DNA of 37,442 nt from an uncultured Streptococcus sp. (GCF_901875575.1 NZ_CABFMF010000013.1:1-37442), one strand, 5' to 3'; shown: positions 23,184 through 31,043, counted from the first letter of the stretch. Notes: generated by a model not told the origin, from the letters alone. A program made the numbers and translations.

Positions 23184-23219
23184 TAAATCGCTTTCAATGA
23201 TAAAAAAAAGGTAAGGAAA

Positions 23220-23789
23220 ATGAAACATTTAGAAATTGAACTGAAAACACTCTTGAAAAAAGATGACTATTCTCGACTTAGAGAACAGTTTACTACAGTA
23301 TCTCCAGTCCTTCAAAAAAATTATTACATCGATACACCTGATTTTCAACTGCGAGAAAAGAAGGTTGCCATGCGCATTCGTACCTTTGATGACTGGGCAG
23401 AATTGACTCTAAAAGTCCCCCAAAGTGTTGGTAATATGGAATTTAATCAAAAGTTGAATCTAAAAGATGCAGAAAACTATCTGAACAAGGGAGAACTTCC
23501 TCAAGGTCTTGTAGTTGATGAACTGGCTAAACATGGCATTAAAAGTACCCAATGGAAGGTACTTGGGTGCTTAATGACCTTTCGCTACGAAATGGAAACC
23601 CCGATCGGCTTAATGGCTCTAGATAAGAGTCAGTACTTTGATATCACAGATTACGAATTAGAACTCGAAGTAACAAATCATGAAGTAGGAAAAATAGATT
23701 TTCAAAAATTTTTAGAAGAAAATCAAATCACTTACCAAAAAGCACCTTCAAAATTGGTTCGATTTGTCAAAAGCATGAAAAATTGCTGA
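23220..23789 (+). CDS. CYTH-domain protein (YjbK-like, triphosphate-binding fold)
   Basis: A 189-residue protein with the CYTH signature E5-I-E7-L-K9 at the N-terminus and further basic and acidic strand residues (MRIRTFDDWAELTLKVP, FRYEMETP, YELELEV) that line the triphosphate tunnel. Members bind or hydrolyse triphosphates such as inorganic tripolyphosphate or thiamine triphosphate; older annotations as adenylate cyclase are not supported by context. B. subtilis carries the homologue YjbK next to the RelQ homologue YjbM, as here in divergent orientation. AAGGTAAGGAAA precedes the ATG. Confidence 0.85.
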   Translation: MKHLEIELKTLLKKDDYSRLREQFTTVSPVLQKNYYIDTPDFQLREKKVAMRIRTFDDWAELTLKVPQSVGNMEFNQKLNLKDAENYLNKGELPQGLVVDELAKHGIKSTQWKVLGCLMTFRYEMETPIGLMALDKSQYFDITDYELELEVTNHEVGKIDFQKFLEENQITYQKAPSKLVRFVKSMKNC

Positions 23790-23805
23790 AATAATCTCCT
23801 TTTTT

Positions 23806-23874
23806 TGGTAAAATAGAAAAGATAAGAATACTCGAATCCTGTGTCTTAAATGTAAGGTGAAAAACAAGGATTCG
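23806..23874 (+). promoter_or_regulatory. prs promoter and hairpin leader
   Basis: An extended -10 TGGTAAAAT (23806-23814) begins a leader of about 79 nt. In it CGAATCCT (23833-23840) can pair with AGGATTCG (23867-23874) around a 26-nt loop containing TGTAAGGTG. No poly-T follows, so it is not an ordinary terminator; it could affect mRNA stability or translation. Confidence 0.5.
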
Positions 23875-23899
23875 CAAAGTTTACAGAGGATGGTCTAAA

Positions 23900-24859
23900 A
23901 TGTCAGATAAAAAAAATATGAAACTTTTCGCACTTAACTCTAACCAAGAGATAGCACAAAAAATTGCGGACTCAGTAGGTGTCCCTCTTGGTAAACTGTC
24001 ATCTCGTCAATTTTCTGACGGAGAAATCCAAGTAAATATCGAAGAAAGTGTCCGCGGTTACGATGTCTACATCATCCAATCAACTAGTTTCCCTGTTAAC
24101 AACCACCTTATGGAATTGTTAATCATGGTAGATGCTTGTGTTCGCGCAAGTGCCCACAGCATCAACGTTGTACTTCCGTATTTTGGCTATGCACGCCAAG
24201 ATAGAATTGCATCATCTAGAGAACCACTAACAGCAAAACTAGTTGCTAACATGCTGGTTAAAGCTGGTGTAGATCGTGTCCTTACCCTCGACTTACACGC
24301 AGTTCAAGTTCAAGGTTTCTTTGATATTCCTGTAGATAACCTTTACACTGTTCCTCTCTTTGCTAAACACTACTGTGATAAAGGATTAAGAGGTTCAGAT
24401 GTTGTTGTCGTTAGCCCTAAAAATTCTGGTGTGAAACGTGCTCGCAGTTTGGCTGAATACTTAGATGCTCCAATCGCTATTATCGACTACCCTCAAGACG
24501 ATGCAACTCGTAACGAAGGCTATATTATCGGTGATGTTGAAGGTAAAAAAGCCATCTTGATTGATGACATTTTAAACACAGGACGTACCTTCTCTGAAGC
24601 AGCTAAAATCGTAGAACGTGAAGGGGCTACAGAAATTTATGCTGTTTCTAGTCATGGTCTCTTCGTTGAAGGTGCTGCTGAACTTCTTGATAAAACTCAG
24701 ATTAAAGAAATTCTTGTGACCGATTCAGTAGCAACAAAAGAAAAAACTCCTAAAAATGTATGCTACATCACTGCTAGTGAGTTAATTGGTGATGCTATCG
24801 TCCGTATCCACGAAAGAAAACCAGTCAGCCCACTCTTTGCCTACAACAAAAAGAAATAA
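23900..24859 (+). CDS. prs2: Ribose-phosphate pyrophosphokinase paralogue (Prs2 type)
   Basis: A 319-residue protein clearly of the PRPP synthetase family: FSDGEIQVNIEESVRG near residues 38-53, FGYARQDRIASSREP at 95-109, DLHA at 131-134 and the PRPP loop DDILNTGRT at 222-230. Two key parts are unusual. The loop normally reading DHGG is KNSG here (174-177), and the flexible catalytic loop, which in B. subtilis Prs contains KRRP, reads DYPQDDATRNEGY (196-208) and lacks that Lys-Arg-Arg. Streptococci carry a second, canonical prs elsewhere. This copy may therefore be slow, differently regulated or non-catalytic. It starts the plus-strand unit running to rex; GAGGATGG precedes the ATG. Confidence 0.88.
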   Translation: MSDKKNMKLFALNSNQEIAQKIADSVGVPLGKLSSRQFSDGEIQVNIEESVRGYDVYIIQSTSFPVNNHLMELLIMVDACVRASAHSINVVLPYFGYARQDRIASSREPLTAKLVANMLVKAGVDRVLTLDLHAVQVQGFFDIPVDNLYTVPLFAKHYCDKGLRGSDVVVVSPKNSGVKRARSLAEYLDAPIAIIDYPQDDATRNEGYIIGDVEGKKAILIDDILNTGRTFSEAAKIVEREGATEIYAVSSHGLFVEGAAELLDKTQIKEILVTDSVATKEKTPKNVCYITASELIGDAIVRIHERKPVSPLFAYNKKK

Positions 24860-24868
24860 GGTGATTCT

Positions 24869-25984
24869 TTGATTTATTTGGACAATGCTGCAACGACTCC
24901 CATGTCAGCAGTTGCTATCAAAGCTATGACTGAGGTCATGAAAGAGACTTATGGCAACCCTTCTAGTATTCACGGTCATGGTCGCCAGGCAAATAAATTA
25001 TTGCGTCAGGCTCGCCAAGATTTAGCCCAACTATTAGGTACCAAACCCCAGCATATCTTTTTCACTTCTGGAGGAACTGAAGGTAATAATACTGCCATTA
25101 TCGGCTATTGCCTTCGCCACCAAGAACGGGGAAAACACATCATCACTACAGCTATCGAACATCACGCGGTTTTGGAGACCATCGATTACTTGGTAGAGAA
25201 ATTTGGTTTTGAAGTTACTATTATCCAACCCGTAGATCAAGAAATCACAGCCAAACAAATACAAGATGCTTTACGTAAAGATACAATTTTAGTATCTACC
25301 ATGTTTGCTAATAATGAAACTGGAAGTTTACTTCCAATCGCTGAAATTGGTCAAATCCTAAAAAAACATCCTGCCGCCTATCATGTAGATGCGGTTCAGG
25401 CTATTGGAAAACTTCTGATTCATCCTGAAGAGTTAGGAATTGACTTTCTCACTGCTTCTGCCCACAAGTTCCATGGTCCTAAGGGAATCGGCTTTCTATA
25501 CGCATCTAGCATGGACTTCGATTCCTATCTACATGGCGGAGACCAAGAACAGAAAAAACGTGCAGGAACTGAAAATCTGGCTTCCATCGTAGGCATGGTT
25601 GCAGCCCTAAAAGAAAATTTAGAAAAGCAAGAAGAACATTTTCAACAGGTACAAAATCTAGAAACTGCCTTTCTTGCAGAACTAGAGGGAATTCAGTATT
25701 ATTTGAATAGAGGACAAAATCATCTCCCCTATGTCCTCAATATCGGCTTTCCTGGTCAGAAAAACGACCTCTTACTCCTTCGTCTAGATTTAGCTGGAAT
25801 TTCTATCTCTACTGGATCAGCCTGTACTGCAGGTATTGTTCAATCCAGCCATGTTCTTGAAGCCATGTACGGGGTTAATTCAGAACGCTTGAAGGAATCC
25901 GTTCGTATCAGTCTCTCGCCAGAAAATACTGTTGAAGAACTACAAACCCTCTCAAAAACCTTAAAAGAAATTATCGGAGGTTAG
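24869..25984 (+). CDS. Cysteine desulfurase (NifS/IscS family)
   Basis: A 371-residue PLP enzyme releasing sulfur from cysteine onto an active-site cysteine for thiolation of tRNA or for Fe-S clusters. The N-terminus MIYLDNAATTPMS, the PLP lysine K200 in SAHKFHGPKGIGFLY and the catalytic C319 in STGSACTAG are visible. The start must be the TTG at 24869, because the first ATG (24902) would remove the conserved LDNAATTP; AAGGTG lies 5 nt upstream. The long loop around C319 suggests a group I IscS/NifS enzyme. It follows prs2 by 9 nt and precedes DUF1831. No scaffold protein gene is next to it. Confidence 0.92.
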   Translation: MIYLDNAATTPMSAVAIKAMTEVMKETYGNPSSIHGHGRQANKLLRQARQDLAQLLGTKPQHIFFTSGGTEGNNTAIIGYCLRHQERGKHIITTAIEHHAVLETIDYLVEKFGFEVTIIQPVDQEITAKQIQDALRKDTILVSTMFANNETGSLLPIAEIGQILKKHPAAYHVDAVQAIGKLLIHPEELGIDFLTASAHKFHGPKGIGFLYASSMDFDSYLHGGDQEQKKRAGTENLASIVGMVAALKENLEKQEEHFQQVQNLETAFLAELEGIQYYLNRGQNHLPYVLNIGFPGQKNDLLLLRLDLAGISISTGSACTAGIVQSSHVLEAMYGVNSERLKESVRISLSPENTVEELQTLSKTLKEIIGG

Positions 25985-25988
25985 CCAT

Positions 25989-26336
25989 ATGGCATTTGAA
26001 AAAACCATTAAATTGAAAAATTGTCGTTACGACTACACGATTAGTCCATCAGTTAAAAAATTCACACTCAAAGATAATACCTTCTTTGAAACAAAAGTTG
26101 GTAACTATGAACTCACTCGACTTCTTGAAAAAGTACCAAATAGCGGAGAAGGTTTCCAACTCAAAATCATCATTAACAAAGAACTAACAGGTGCAAAAAT
26201 CAACATCACTGACAAGTTTGGGCTACGTCTAGTTGATATTTTCAAATCAGAAGACCACCACATTCATCAGGAAAAATTCTATTTCCTCATGGATAGTTTA
26301 GTAGAGCGTGGTGTCTTTACAAAATCGGAAAGATAA
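25989..26336 (+). CDS. DUF1831 family protein
   Basis: A 115-residue protein of unknown function found in lactic acid bacteria, matching DUF1831 by its MAFEKTIKLKNCRYDYTISP start and DKFGLRLVDIFKS centre. It has no signal or membrane segment and is predicted cytoplasmic. Its ribosome site GGAGG overlaps the stop codon of the cysteine desulfurase gene, only 4 nt upstream, which argues for coupled production of the two proteins; a role in sulfur handling is guesswork. Confidence 0.8.
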   Translation: MAFEKTIKLKNCRYDYTISPSVKKFTLKDNTFFETKVGNYELTRLLEKVPNSGEGFQLKIIINKELTGAKINITDKFGLRLVDIFKSEDHHIHQEKFYFLMDSLVERGVFTKSER

Positions 26337-26343
26337 ATCAAAG

Positions 26344-26559
26344 ATGTTTGAACTTACCTATAAGGACAGCTATCATGTAGAGCGTACACTCAAGTATGAG
26401 GATTATGAGGCTCTCATGCTGGCTTTGTCAGGATGTGTGACCCTACCAGACACACTTTATGTGACTTCTTTGACTTTTGAGGGGCAGGAAGTTTACCAGG
26501 GACTGGTCGGAGACCTCTACCGTTTTCTATCAGATACAGAATTTTTACATCAAAACTAA
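26344..26559 (+). CDS. DUF4649 family small protein
   Basis: A 71-residue acidic protein, MFELTYKDSYHVERTLKYEDYEAL..., resembling the DUF4649 family of streptococci. The start at 26344 is taken because it gives the compact family length and lies 7 nt after the DUF1831 stop; the longer in-frame version would overlap that gene. Function is unknown. A terminator follows immediately. Confidence 0.7.
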   Translation: MFELTYKDSYHVERTLKYEDYEALMLALSGCVTLPDTLYVTSLTFEGQEVYQGLVGDLYRFLSDTEFLHQN

Positions 26560-26577
26560 GTTTTTTCTTAGTTTTTT
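26552..26577 (+). terminator. Terminator after DUF4649
   Basis: AAAACTAAG (26552-26560) pairs with CTTAGTTTT (26567-26575) and continues into a T run. It separates the prs2-iscS-DUF unit from rex. Confidence 0.75.
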
Positions 26578-26584
26578 CTCGTTT

Positions 26585-26637
26585 TTGTTGATTTTTTCAC
26601 AATCTTTCTATAAAATAGTAGATAAGAAAGGTTGTGA
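26585..26637 (+). promoter_or_regulatory. rex promoter with flanking inverted repeat
   Basis: TTGTTG (26585-26590), an 18-nt spacer and TATAAA (26609-26614) form a plausible promoter. It is bracketed by TCACAATCTTTC (26597-26608) and GAAAGGTTGTGA (26626-26637), inverted repeats matching at 11 of 12 positions. They contain the TTGTGA/TCACAA half-sites of Rex operators, but outward spaced rather than adjacent. Confidence 0.5.
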
Positions 26638-26641
26638 TATT

Positions 26642-27283
26642 GTGAAAGATAAACATGCTGCTATTCCAAAAGCAACAGCAAAAAGACTCTCTCTCTATTA
26701 TAGAATTTTTAAGAGATTTAATGCAGAAAAAATTGAACGTGCAAATTCCAAACAAATTGCTGAGGCTATTGGTATTGATTCTGCAACCGTTCGTCGTGAT
26801 TTTTCCTATTTTGGAGAACTAGGGCGACGTGGTTTTGGTTATGATGTCAAAAAACTAATGAACTTTTTTGCTGATTTATTGAATGATAACTCTATTACCA
26901 ATGTTATGTTGGTTGGAATCGGAAATATGGGTCATGCCCTTCTCCACTACCGATTCCATGAACGTAACAAGATGAAAATTATCATGGCATTTGATCTGGA
27001 TGACCATCCTGAAGTAGGAACAGAAACTCCTGATGGTATTCCAATTTATGGAATTTCTCAAATTAAGGAAAAAATTAAAGATGCAAATGTAAAAACTGCT
27101 ATCTTAACAGTACCGAGTGTTAAATCACAAGAAGTTGCAAGTCTTTTGGTTGATGCTGGAGTAAAAGGTATACTCAGCTTTTCCCCAGTCCATCTTAACT
27201 TACCAAAAGATATTGTAGTTCAGTATGTTGATTTAACAAGTGAACTACAAACCCTCCTCTATTTCATGCGAAAAGAGGATTAG
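26642..27283 (+). CDS. rex: Redox-sensing transcriptional repressor Rex
   Basis: A 213-residue regulator that senses the NADH/NAD ratio and represses fermentation and respiration genes when NAD dominates. An N-terminal winged helix (about residues 12-66; NSKQIAEAIGIDSATVRRDFSYFG is the recognition part) is followed by a Rossmann domain with GIGNMG at 92-97 and a domain-swapped C-terminal helix. The start is the GTG at 26642 giving MKDKHAAIPKATAKR, the usual N-terminus; upstream in-frame codons encode no family sequence. AAAGG lies about 11 nt before it. Confidence 0.95.
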   Translation: MKDKHAAIPKATAKRLSLYYRIFKRFNAEKIERANSKQIAEAIGIDSATVRRDFSYFGELGRRGFGYDVKKLMNFFADLLNDNSITNVMLVGIGNMGHALLHYRFHERNKMKIIMAFDLDDHPEVGTETPDGIPIYGISQIKEKIKDANVKTAILTVPSVKSQEVASLLVDAGVKGILSFSPVHLNLPKDIVVQYVDLTSELQTLLYFMRKED

Positions 27284-27300
27284 AAAGCGAAAATCATTTT

Positions 27301-27990
27301 ATGAAAAAACCAGTTATTGGGATTACAGGAAACGAAAAAACTCATCCAGATGATGACATCATGATGAGCTACGCAGCAAAAAACTTTGTTGAAGGAGTTA
27401 AAGACGCTGGAGGAATTCCCATCATCCTACCGATTGGTGATCAAGAAATGGCTAGCCACTATATTAGTTTGATTGACAAGCTCATCTTGACAGGTGGGCA
27501 AAATGTCGATCCAAAATTCTATGGCGAACTGAAAACCATTGATAGCGATGACTACCACCTTCAAAGAGATCTCTTCGAACTGGCCCTCATCAAGGAAGCT
27601 ATTAAACAGAAAAAGCCTATTTTTTCTGTCTGTCGTGGGACTCAACTCTTTAACGTTGCCATGGGTGGAACTTTATATCAAGATATCGAAGGCCACTGGC
27701 AAGATTCCTCTGTTGAGTATACAACTCAACGCCTAGTTACTGAGCCAGATAACATTCTTCGTGAAATCTATGGAGAAATCTCCCATATCAACTCCTTCCA
27801 CCATCAAAGTATAAAAGATTTGGCACCTAATCTTAAGGTTATCGCCCACGACCCAAAAGATGGTATTATTGAAGCTGTCATGAGTACGGATGATTTCGCC
27901 TTTCTCGGTGTCCAATGGCATCCAGAATTTCTATTTGAAAATCGTCCCAAAGATAAAACACTTTTTGATTATGTTGTCAATAAACTTTAA
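27301..27990 (+). CDS. Class I glutamine amidotransferase-like gamma-glutamyl hydrolase (peptidase C26)
   Basis: A 229-residue protein of the PuuD/gamma-glutamyl-GABA hydrolase family. The nucleophile C111 sits in FSVCRGTQLFNVAMGG, the catalytic His and Glu in GVQWHPEF near residue 208, and LTGGQNVDP near 63-71 forms the oxyanion region. The substrate in streptococci is not known. It lies 17 nt downstream of rex and is probably co-transcribed. Its stop codon overlaps that of convergent radC. Confidence 0.85.
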   Translation: MKKPVIGITGNEKTHPDDDIMMSYAAKNFVEGVKDAGGIPIILPIGDQEMASHYISLIDKLILTGGQNVDPKFYGELKTIDSDDYHLQRDLFELALIKEAIKQKKPIFSVCRGTQLFNVAMGGTLYQDIEGHWQDSSVEYTTQRLVTEPDNILREIYGEISHINSFHHQSIKDLAPNLKVIAHDPKDGIIEAVMSTDDFAFLGVQWHPEFLFENRPKDKTLFDYVVNKL

Positions 27991-28667
27991 ATCAAGTCAG
28001 TCTTTTCCCTGTAACTAAAATAATCGGAATGAGAGACAATTAAATGATCTAAAAGAACAAGCCCCATAAGCTCACAGGCTTCCTTTACTAGTTTGGTTAC
28101 ATGATTATCATTGCTACTTGGAGATACGGCTCCTGAAGGATGATTATGTACCAATATTACAGATGTCGCCATGTGCTTGATTGCATAATGTAGAATCTCT
28201 CGTGGTTCAGCAATACTGCGAGTAGCTGAGCCGATAAAAATGGTCTGTTGATGGATGATTTGATTTTGAGTATTGAGATAGAGCGCCACCAGGTGCTCTT
28301 GTTTTTTATCTCCCAGTTCCTGTTGCATTTTTTTAGCTAGTTTTTGACTACTAAGAATAGATTCCATCTCTAGCGTTTCTTTTTTTTGGATACGATGACC
28401 TAATTCTATCATAGCTTGTAATTCAATAGCCTTTATTCGTCCAATCCCTGACAATCCTTGCAATTCTTGCAAGGTCATTTTTTTTAAATCCGTTAAAGAG
28501 CTGATACTATTTAAGACTTTTTGGGCAATTTCAAAAACACTTGCTTGACGTGTCCCAGTTCTAAGTAAAATTGCTAATAATTCTTGATTGCTTAGTGCCT
28601 CAACACCCTCCTTAACTAATCTTTCTCTTGGCAATAGTGAATCTTCTTGAAATGAAATACTGTACAT
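27987..28667 (-). CDS. radC: RadC family JAB1/MPN-domain protein
   Basis: A 226-residue protein with an N-terminal helix-hairpin-helix part (LQGLSGIGRIKAIEL) and a C-terminal JAMM metalloprotease-like domain with HNHPSGAVSPSSND. Despite its name a DNA-repair role is doubtful; in S. pneumoniae the gene belongs to the late competence regulon. The start at 28667 (MYSISFQEDSL) follows GAGGAGG; an in-frame codon at 28682 is rejected. A ComX-box-like CACGAATA lies just upstream at 28695-28688. The 3' end overlaps the amidotransferase gene stop by four bases. Confidence 0.9.
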   Translation of the reverse strand: MYSISFQEDSLLPRERLVKEGVEALSNQELLAILLRTGTRQASVFEIAQKVLNSISSLTDLKKMTLQELQGLSGIGRIKAIELQAMIELGHRIQKKETLEMESILSSQKLAKKMQQELGDKKQEHLVALYLNTQNQIIHQQTIFIGSATRSIAEPREILHYAIKHMATSVILVHNHPSGAVSPSSNDNHVTKLVKEACELMGLVLLDHLIVSHSDYFSYREKTDLI

Positions 28668-28687
28668 AAAAATCCTCCTCACTTTAT

Positions 28688-28695
28688 TATTCGTG
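28688..28695 (-). promoter_or_regulatory. ComX (SigX) box candidate upstream of radC
   Basis: On the minus strand CACGAATA matches 7 of 8 positions of the com-box TACGAATA used by the competence sigma factor ComX, 20 nt before the radC ATG, with a T-rich run about 17 nt further upstream. It lies in the short gap after pcrA. Confidence 0.6.
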
Positions 28696-28709
28696 AGCAG
28701 GATTGAAAA

Positions 28710-31001
28710 TTAGATTTTTTTCTCAATTGGAGCAACACTGGCAAGTAATTTTTTCAGACCCACTTCAGGAAAATTGATTTTCAATTCCTGTGTTGCACCG
28801 CTACCTGAAACTTCAAGGACAGTTCCTTCTCCCCATTTTTTGTGTAGAGCAATATCCCCAATAGACCAACTAGTATCAGTTGAAGTTTCTTTCTCACCTG
28901 AAGCAAATTGTCCAAAAGGCAAAGCACTAGATTGGATAGATGTTGGAGAGGCATTTCGTTTACGATCCTGAAGTGCCTGTGCCAAGCTCATGCCTTGCCC
29001 AAAAGCTATTCCACCACTGCTGTATGACGCCTTAAAGCTAGTGTTGGCTGGTCGAGCTAAACCTTGGTATTCAAGCAAGTCTGAACTAATTTCATTGATA
29101 AAACGTGTAGGGCGATTGTAGCTAGTACGACCAAAGAGTAAACGAGAATTAGCATTTGTTAGATAGAGAACCTTCTCAGCACGCGTGATACCAACATAGG
29201 CCAAACGACGTTCTTCTTCTAGTTCGTCAGGGTCTTCAGCTGCTCGACTCAGTGGAAAAACATTTTCCTCCATCCCAATCAAAAAGACAACTGGAAACTC
29301 GAGACCTTTGGCAGCATGCAGGGTCATTAGGGTCACTTCTGATGTCTCCTGACTACCTGTATCTGTGTCTGCAATCAAAGCCAAGTCATTTAAGAAACGA
29401 CTCAGTTTATCCAGACCAGTTTCTTCTTCTGGACCATCAGAGGTATCATCAAAGTTTTTCGTCACAGAAAGGAACTCTTCTATATTTTCAACCCGAGCCT
29501 TACTTTCCAGAGTTGCTTGGGCATTAAGAATATCAACGTAACCTGTTTTTTCTAGAACCGCCTCAACCAATTCTGTAATAGTTAAGTGGTCTAGCTGCTC
29601 CCGCAAATCCAGAACCATATTGGCAAAATCCCAGATAGACTGGGCTGCTTTACCCTTGATACCAGACAACATAATATTGGCTGAAGCATCTAGCATGGAC
29701 ATGTCCTGCATATTTGCAAAGTCACGAATTTTCTCAACAGTACCTGGCCCAATTCCACGTTTAGGCTCGTTGATAATACGCTCAAAACTGATATTGTCAC
29801 TCAAATTAGCAATGAGGTTAAGGTAAGCGATAATATCGCGAATCTCCTTACGGCTGTAGAACTTGGTTCCGCCAATCATGGTATAAGGGATATTTGACTT
29901 GAGCAAGGCTTCCTCAATAGTACGGGACTGCGCATTAGTACGATAAAGAACTGCAAAATCCTTGTGAAGGAAGTTTTGACTGCGACCAAGTTCATCAATA
30001 GTTTTGGCTACAAATACAGCCTCATCTAGCTCATCATTGGCACGATAGTAAACGATTTGTTCCCCATCAGCATTTTGAGTCCAGAGATTCTTAGGACGGC
30101 GATTTTTATTGTTTTTAATGACCTCGTTGGCCGCTTGCAGAATGGTTTTGGTGGAACGGTAATTCTCCTCCAACAAAACAACCTTGGCTTGGGGGTAATC
30201 CTTTTCAAAGTCCAAAATATTCTGCATATCAGCACCACGCCAACCGTAGATAGACTGATCCGCATCCCCAACAACACAGATATTTTTAAAACGGGAAGCC
30301 AAGAGTTTGACCAATTGATACTGGGCATGGTTGGTATCTTGATACTCATCAACGTGGATGTACTGGAACTTCTGCTGGTAATAGGTCAAGACATCAGGAT
30401 TTTGATCAAAGAGACGTAGGGTCAACATAATCAAATCGTCAAAGTCAACAGACTCAGACTGACGAAGCTCTTTCTGATAGGTTGAATAACACTGAGCCAC
30501 GATTTGCGTGTACATATCTCCAGCTTGGGCGGCATAAGCTACATCATCAATCAAGTCATTCTTAGCATTGGATATGGTCCCCAAAATAGTTCGTTCATTC
30601 CATTTTTTAGGATCCAAGTTCAACTGCTTAAGAATGCGTTTCATGAGAGTTCGCTGTTCACCAGGATCCACAATAGTGAAATTGCGGTTGTAACCAATAT
30701 GATCCGCATCACGACGCAAAATACGTACACACATGGAGTGGAAGGTCGCAATTAAACAGTCCTGAGTGGCTGGATTGAGGCTATAAGCACGCTCTTTCAT
30801 CTCACGCGCAGCCTTGTTGGTAAAGGTAATGGCCAAGATATTCCAAGGATTGACCAGCTTTTCATCAATCAGATAAGCGATACGGTGGGTCAAAACACGG
30901 GTCTTTCCAGAACCAGCCCCTGCCATGATTAACAAGGGACCTTCTGTCGTTTGCACCGCCTCAGCCTGACGGTCATTCATTCCATTTAATAATGCGTTCA
31001 T
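28710..31001 (-). CDS. pcrA: ATP-dependent DNA helicase PcrA/UvrD
   Basis: A 763-residue superfamily 1A 3'-5' helicase for repair and replication restart, also removing RecA filaments. Motif Q (NDRQAEAV), Walker A AGAGSGKT (27-34), Walker B DEYQDT (near 222), GDADQSIYGWRGAD, the motif V/VI part LMTLHAAKGLEFPVVF and VGITRAEK are all intact. The C-terminal IGDIALHKKWGEGTVLEV region is the RNA-polymerase-binding Tudor-like domain of PcrA. AAGGAAGAG precedes the ATG. Confidence 0.96.
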   Translation of the reverse strand: MNALLNGMNDRQAEAVQTTEGPLLIMAGAGSGKTRVLTHRIAYLIDEKLVNPWNILAITFTNKAAREMKERAYSLNPATQDCLIATFHSMCVRILRRDADHIGYNRNFTIVDPGEQRTLMKRILKQLNLDPKKWNERTILGTISNAKNDLIDDVAYAAQAGDMYTQIVAQCYSTYQKELRQSESVDFDDLIMLTLRLFDQNPDVLTYYQQKFQYIHVDEYQDTNHAQYQLVKLLASRFKNICVVGDADQSIYGWRGADMQNILDFEKDYPQAKVVLLEENYRSTKTILQAANEVIKNNKNRRPKNLWTQNADGEQIVYYRANDELDEAVFVAKTIDELGRSQNFLHKDFAVLYRTNAQSRTIEEALLKSNIPYTMIGGTKFYSRKEIRDIIAYLNLIANLSDNISFERIINEPKRGIGPGTVEKIRDFANMQDMSMLDASANIMLSGIKGKAAQSIWDFANMVLDLREQLDHLTITELVEAVLEKTGYVDILNAQATLESKARVENIEEFLSVTKNFDDTSDGPEEETGLDKLSRFLNDLALIADTDTGSQETSEVTLMTLHAAKGLEFPVVFLIGMEENVFPLSRAAEDPDELEEERRLAYVGITRAEKVLYLTNANSRLLFGRTSYNRPTRFINEISSDLLEYQGLARPANTSFKASYSSGGIAFGQGMSLAQALQDRKRNASPTSIQSSALPFGQFASGEKETSTDTSWSIGDIALHKKWGEGTVLEVSGSGATQELKINFPEVGLKKLLASVAPIEKKI

Positions 31002-31034
31002 CTTCTCTTCCTTACTCTTGAAGTCAATATTTCT

Positions 31035-31043
31035 ATTATATCA
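31035..31043 (-). promoter_or_regulatory. pcrA promoter, extended -10
   Basis: TGATATAAT on the minus strand (31043-31035), about 34 nt before pcrA; the -35 region is poor. Confidence 0.6.

Noticed and set aside
26597..26637. Canonical Rex operator TTGTGA-N6-TCACAA
   Set aside because: The half-sites are outward facing and about 30 bp apart, so it is recorded only as an inverted repeat.
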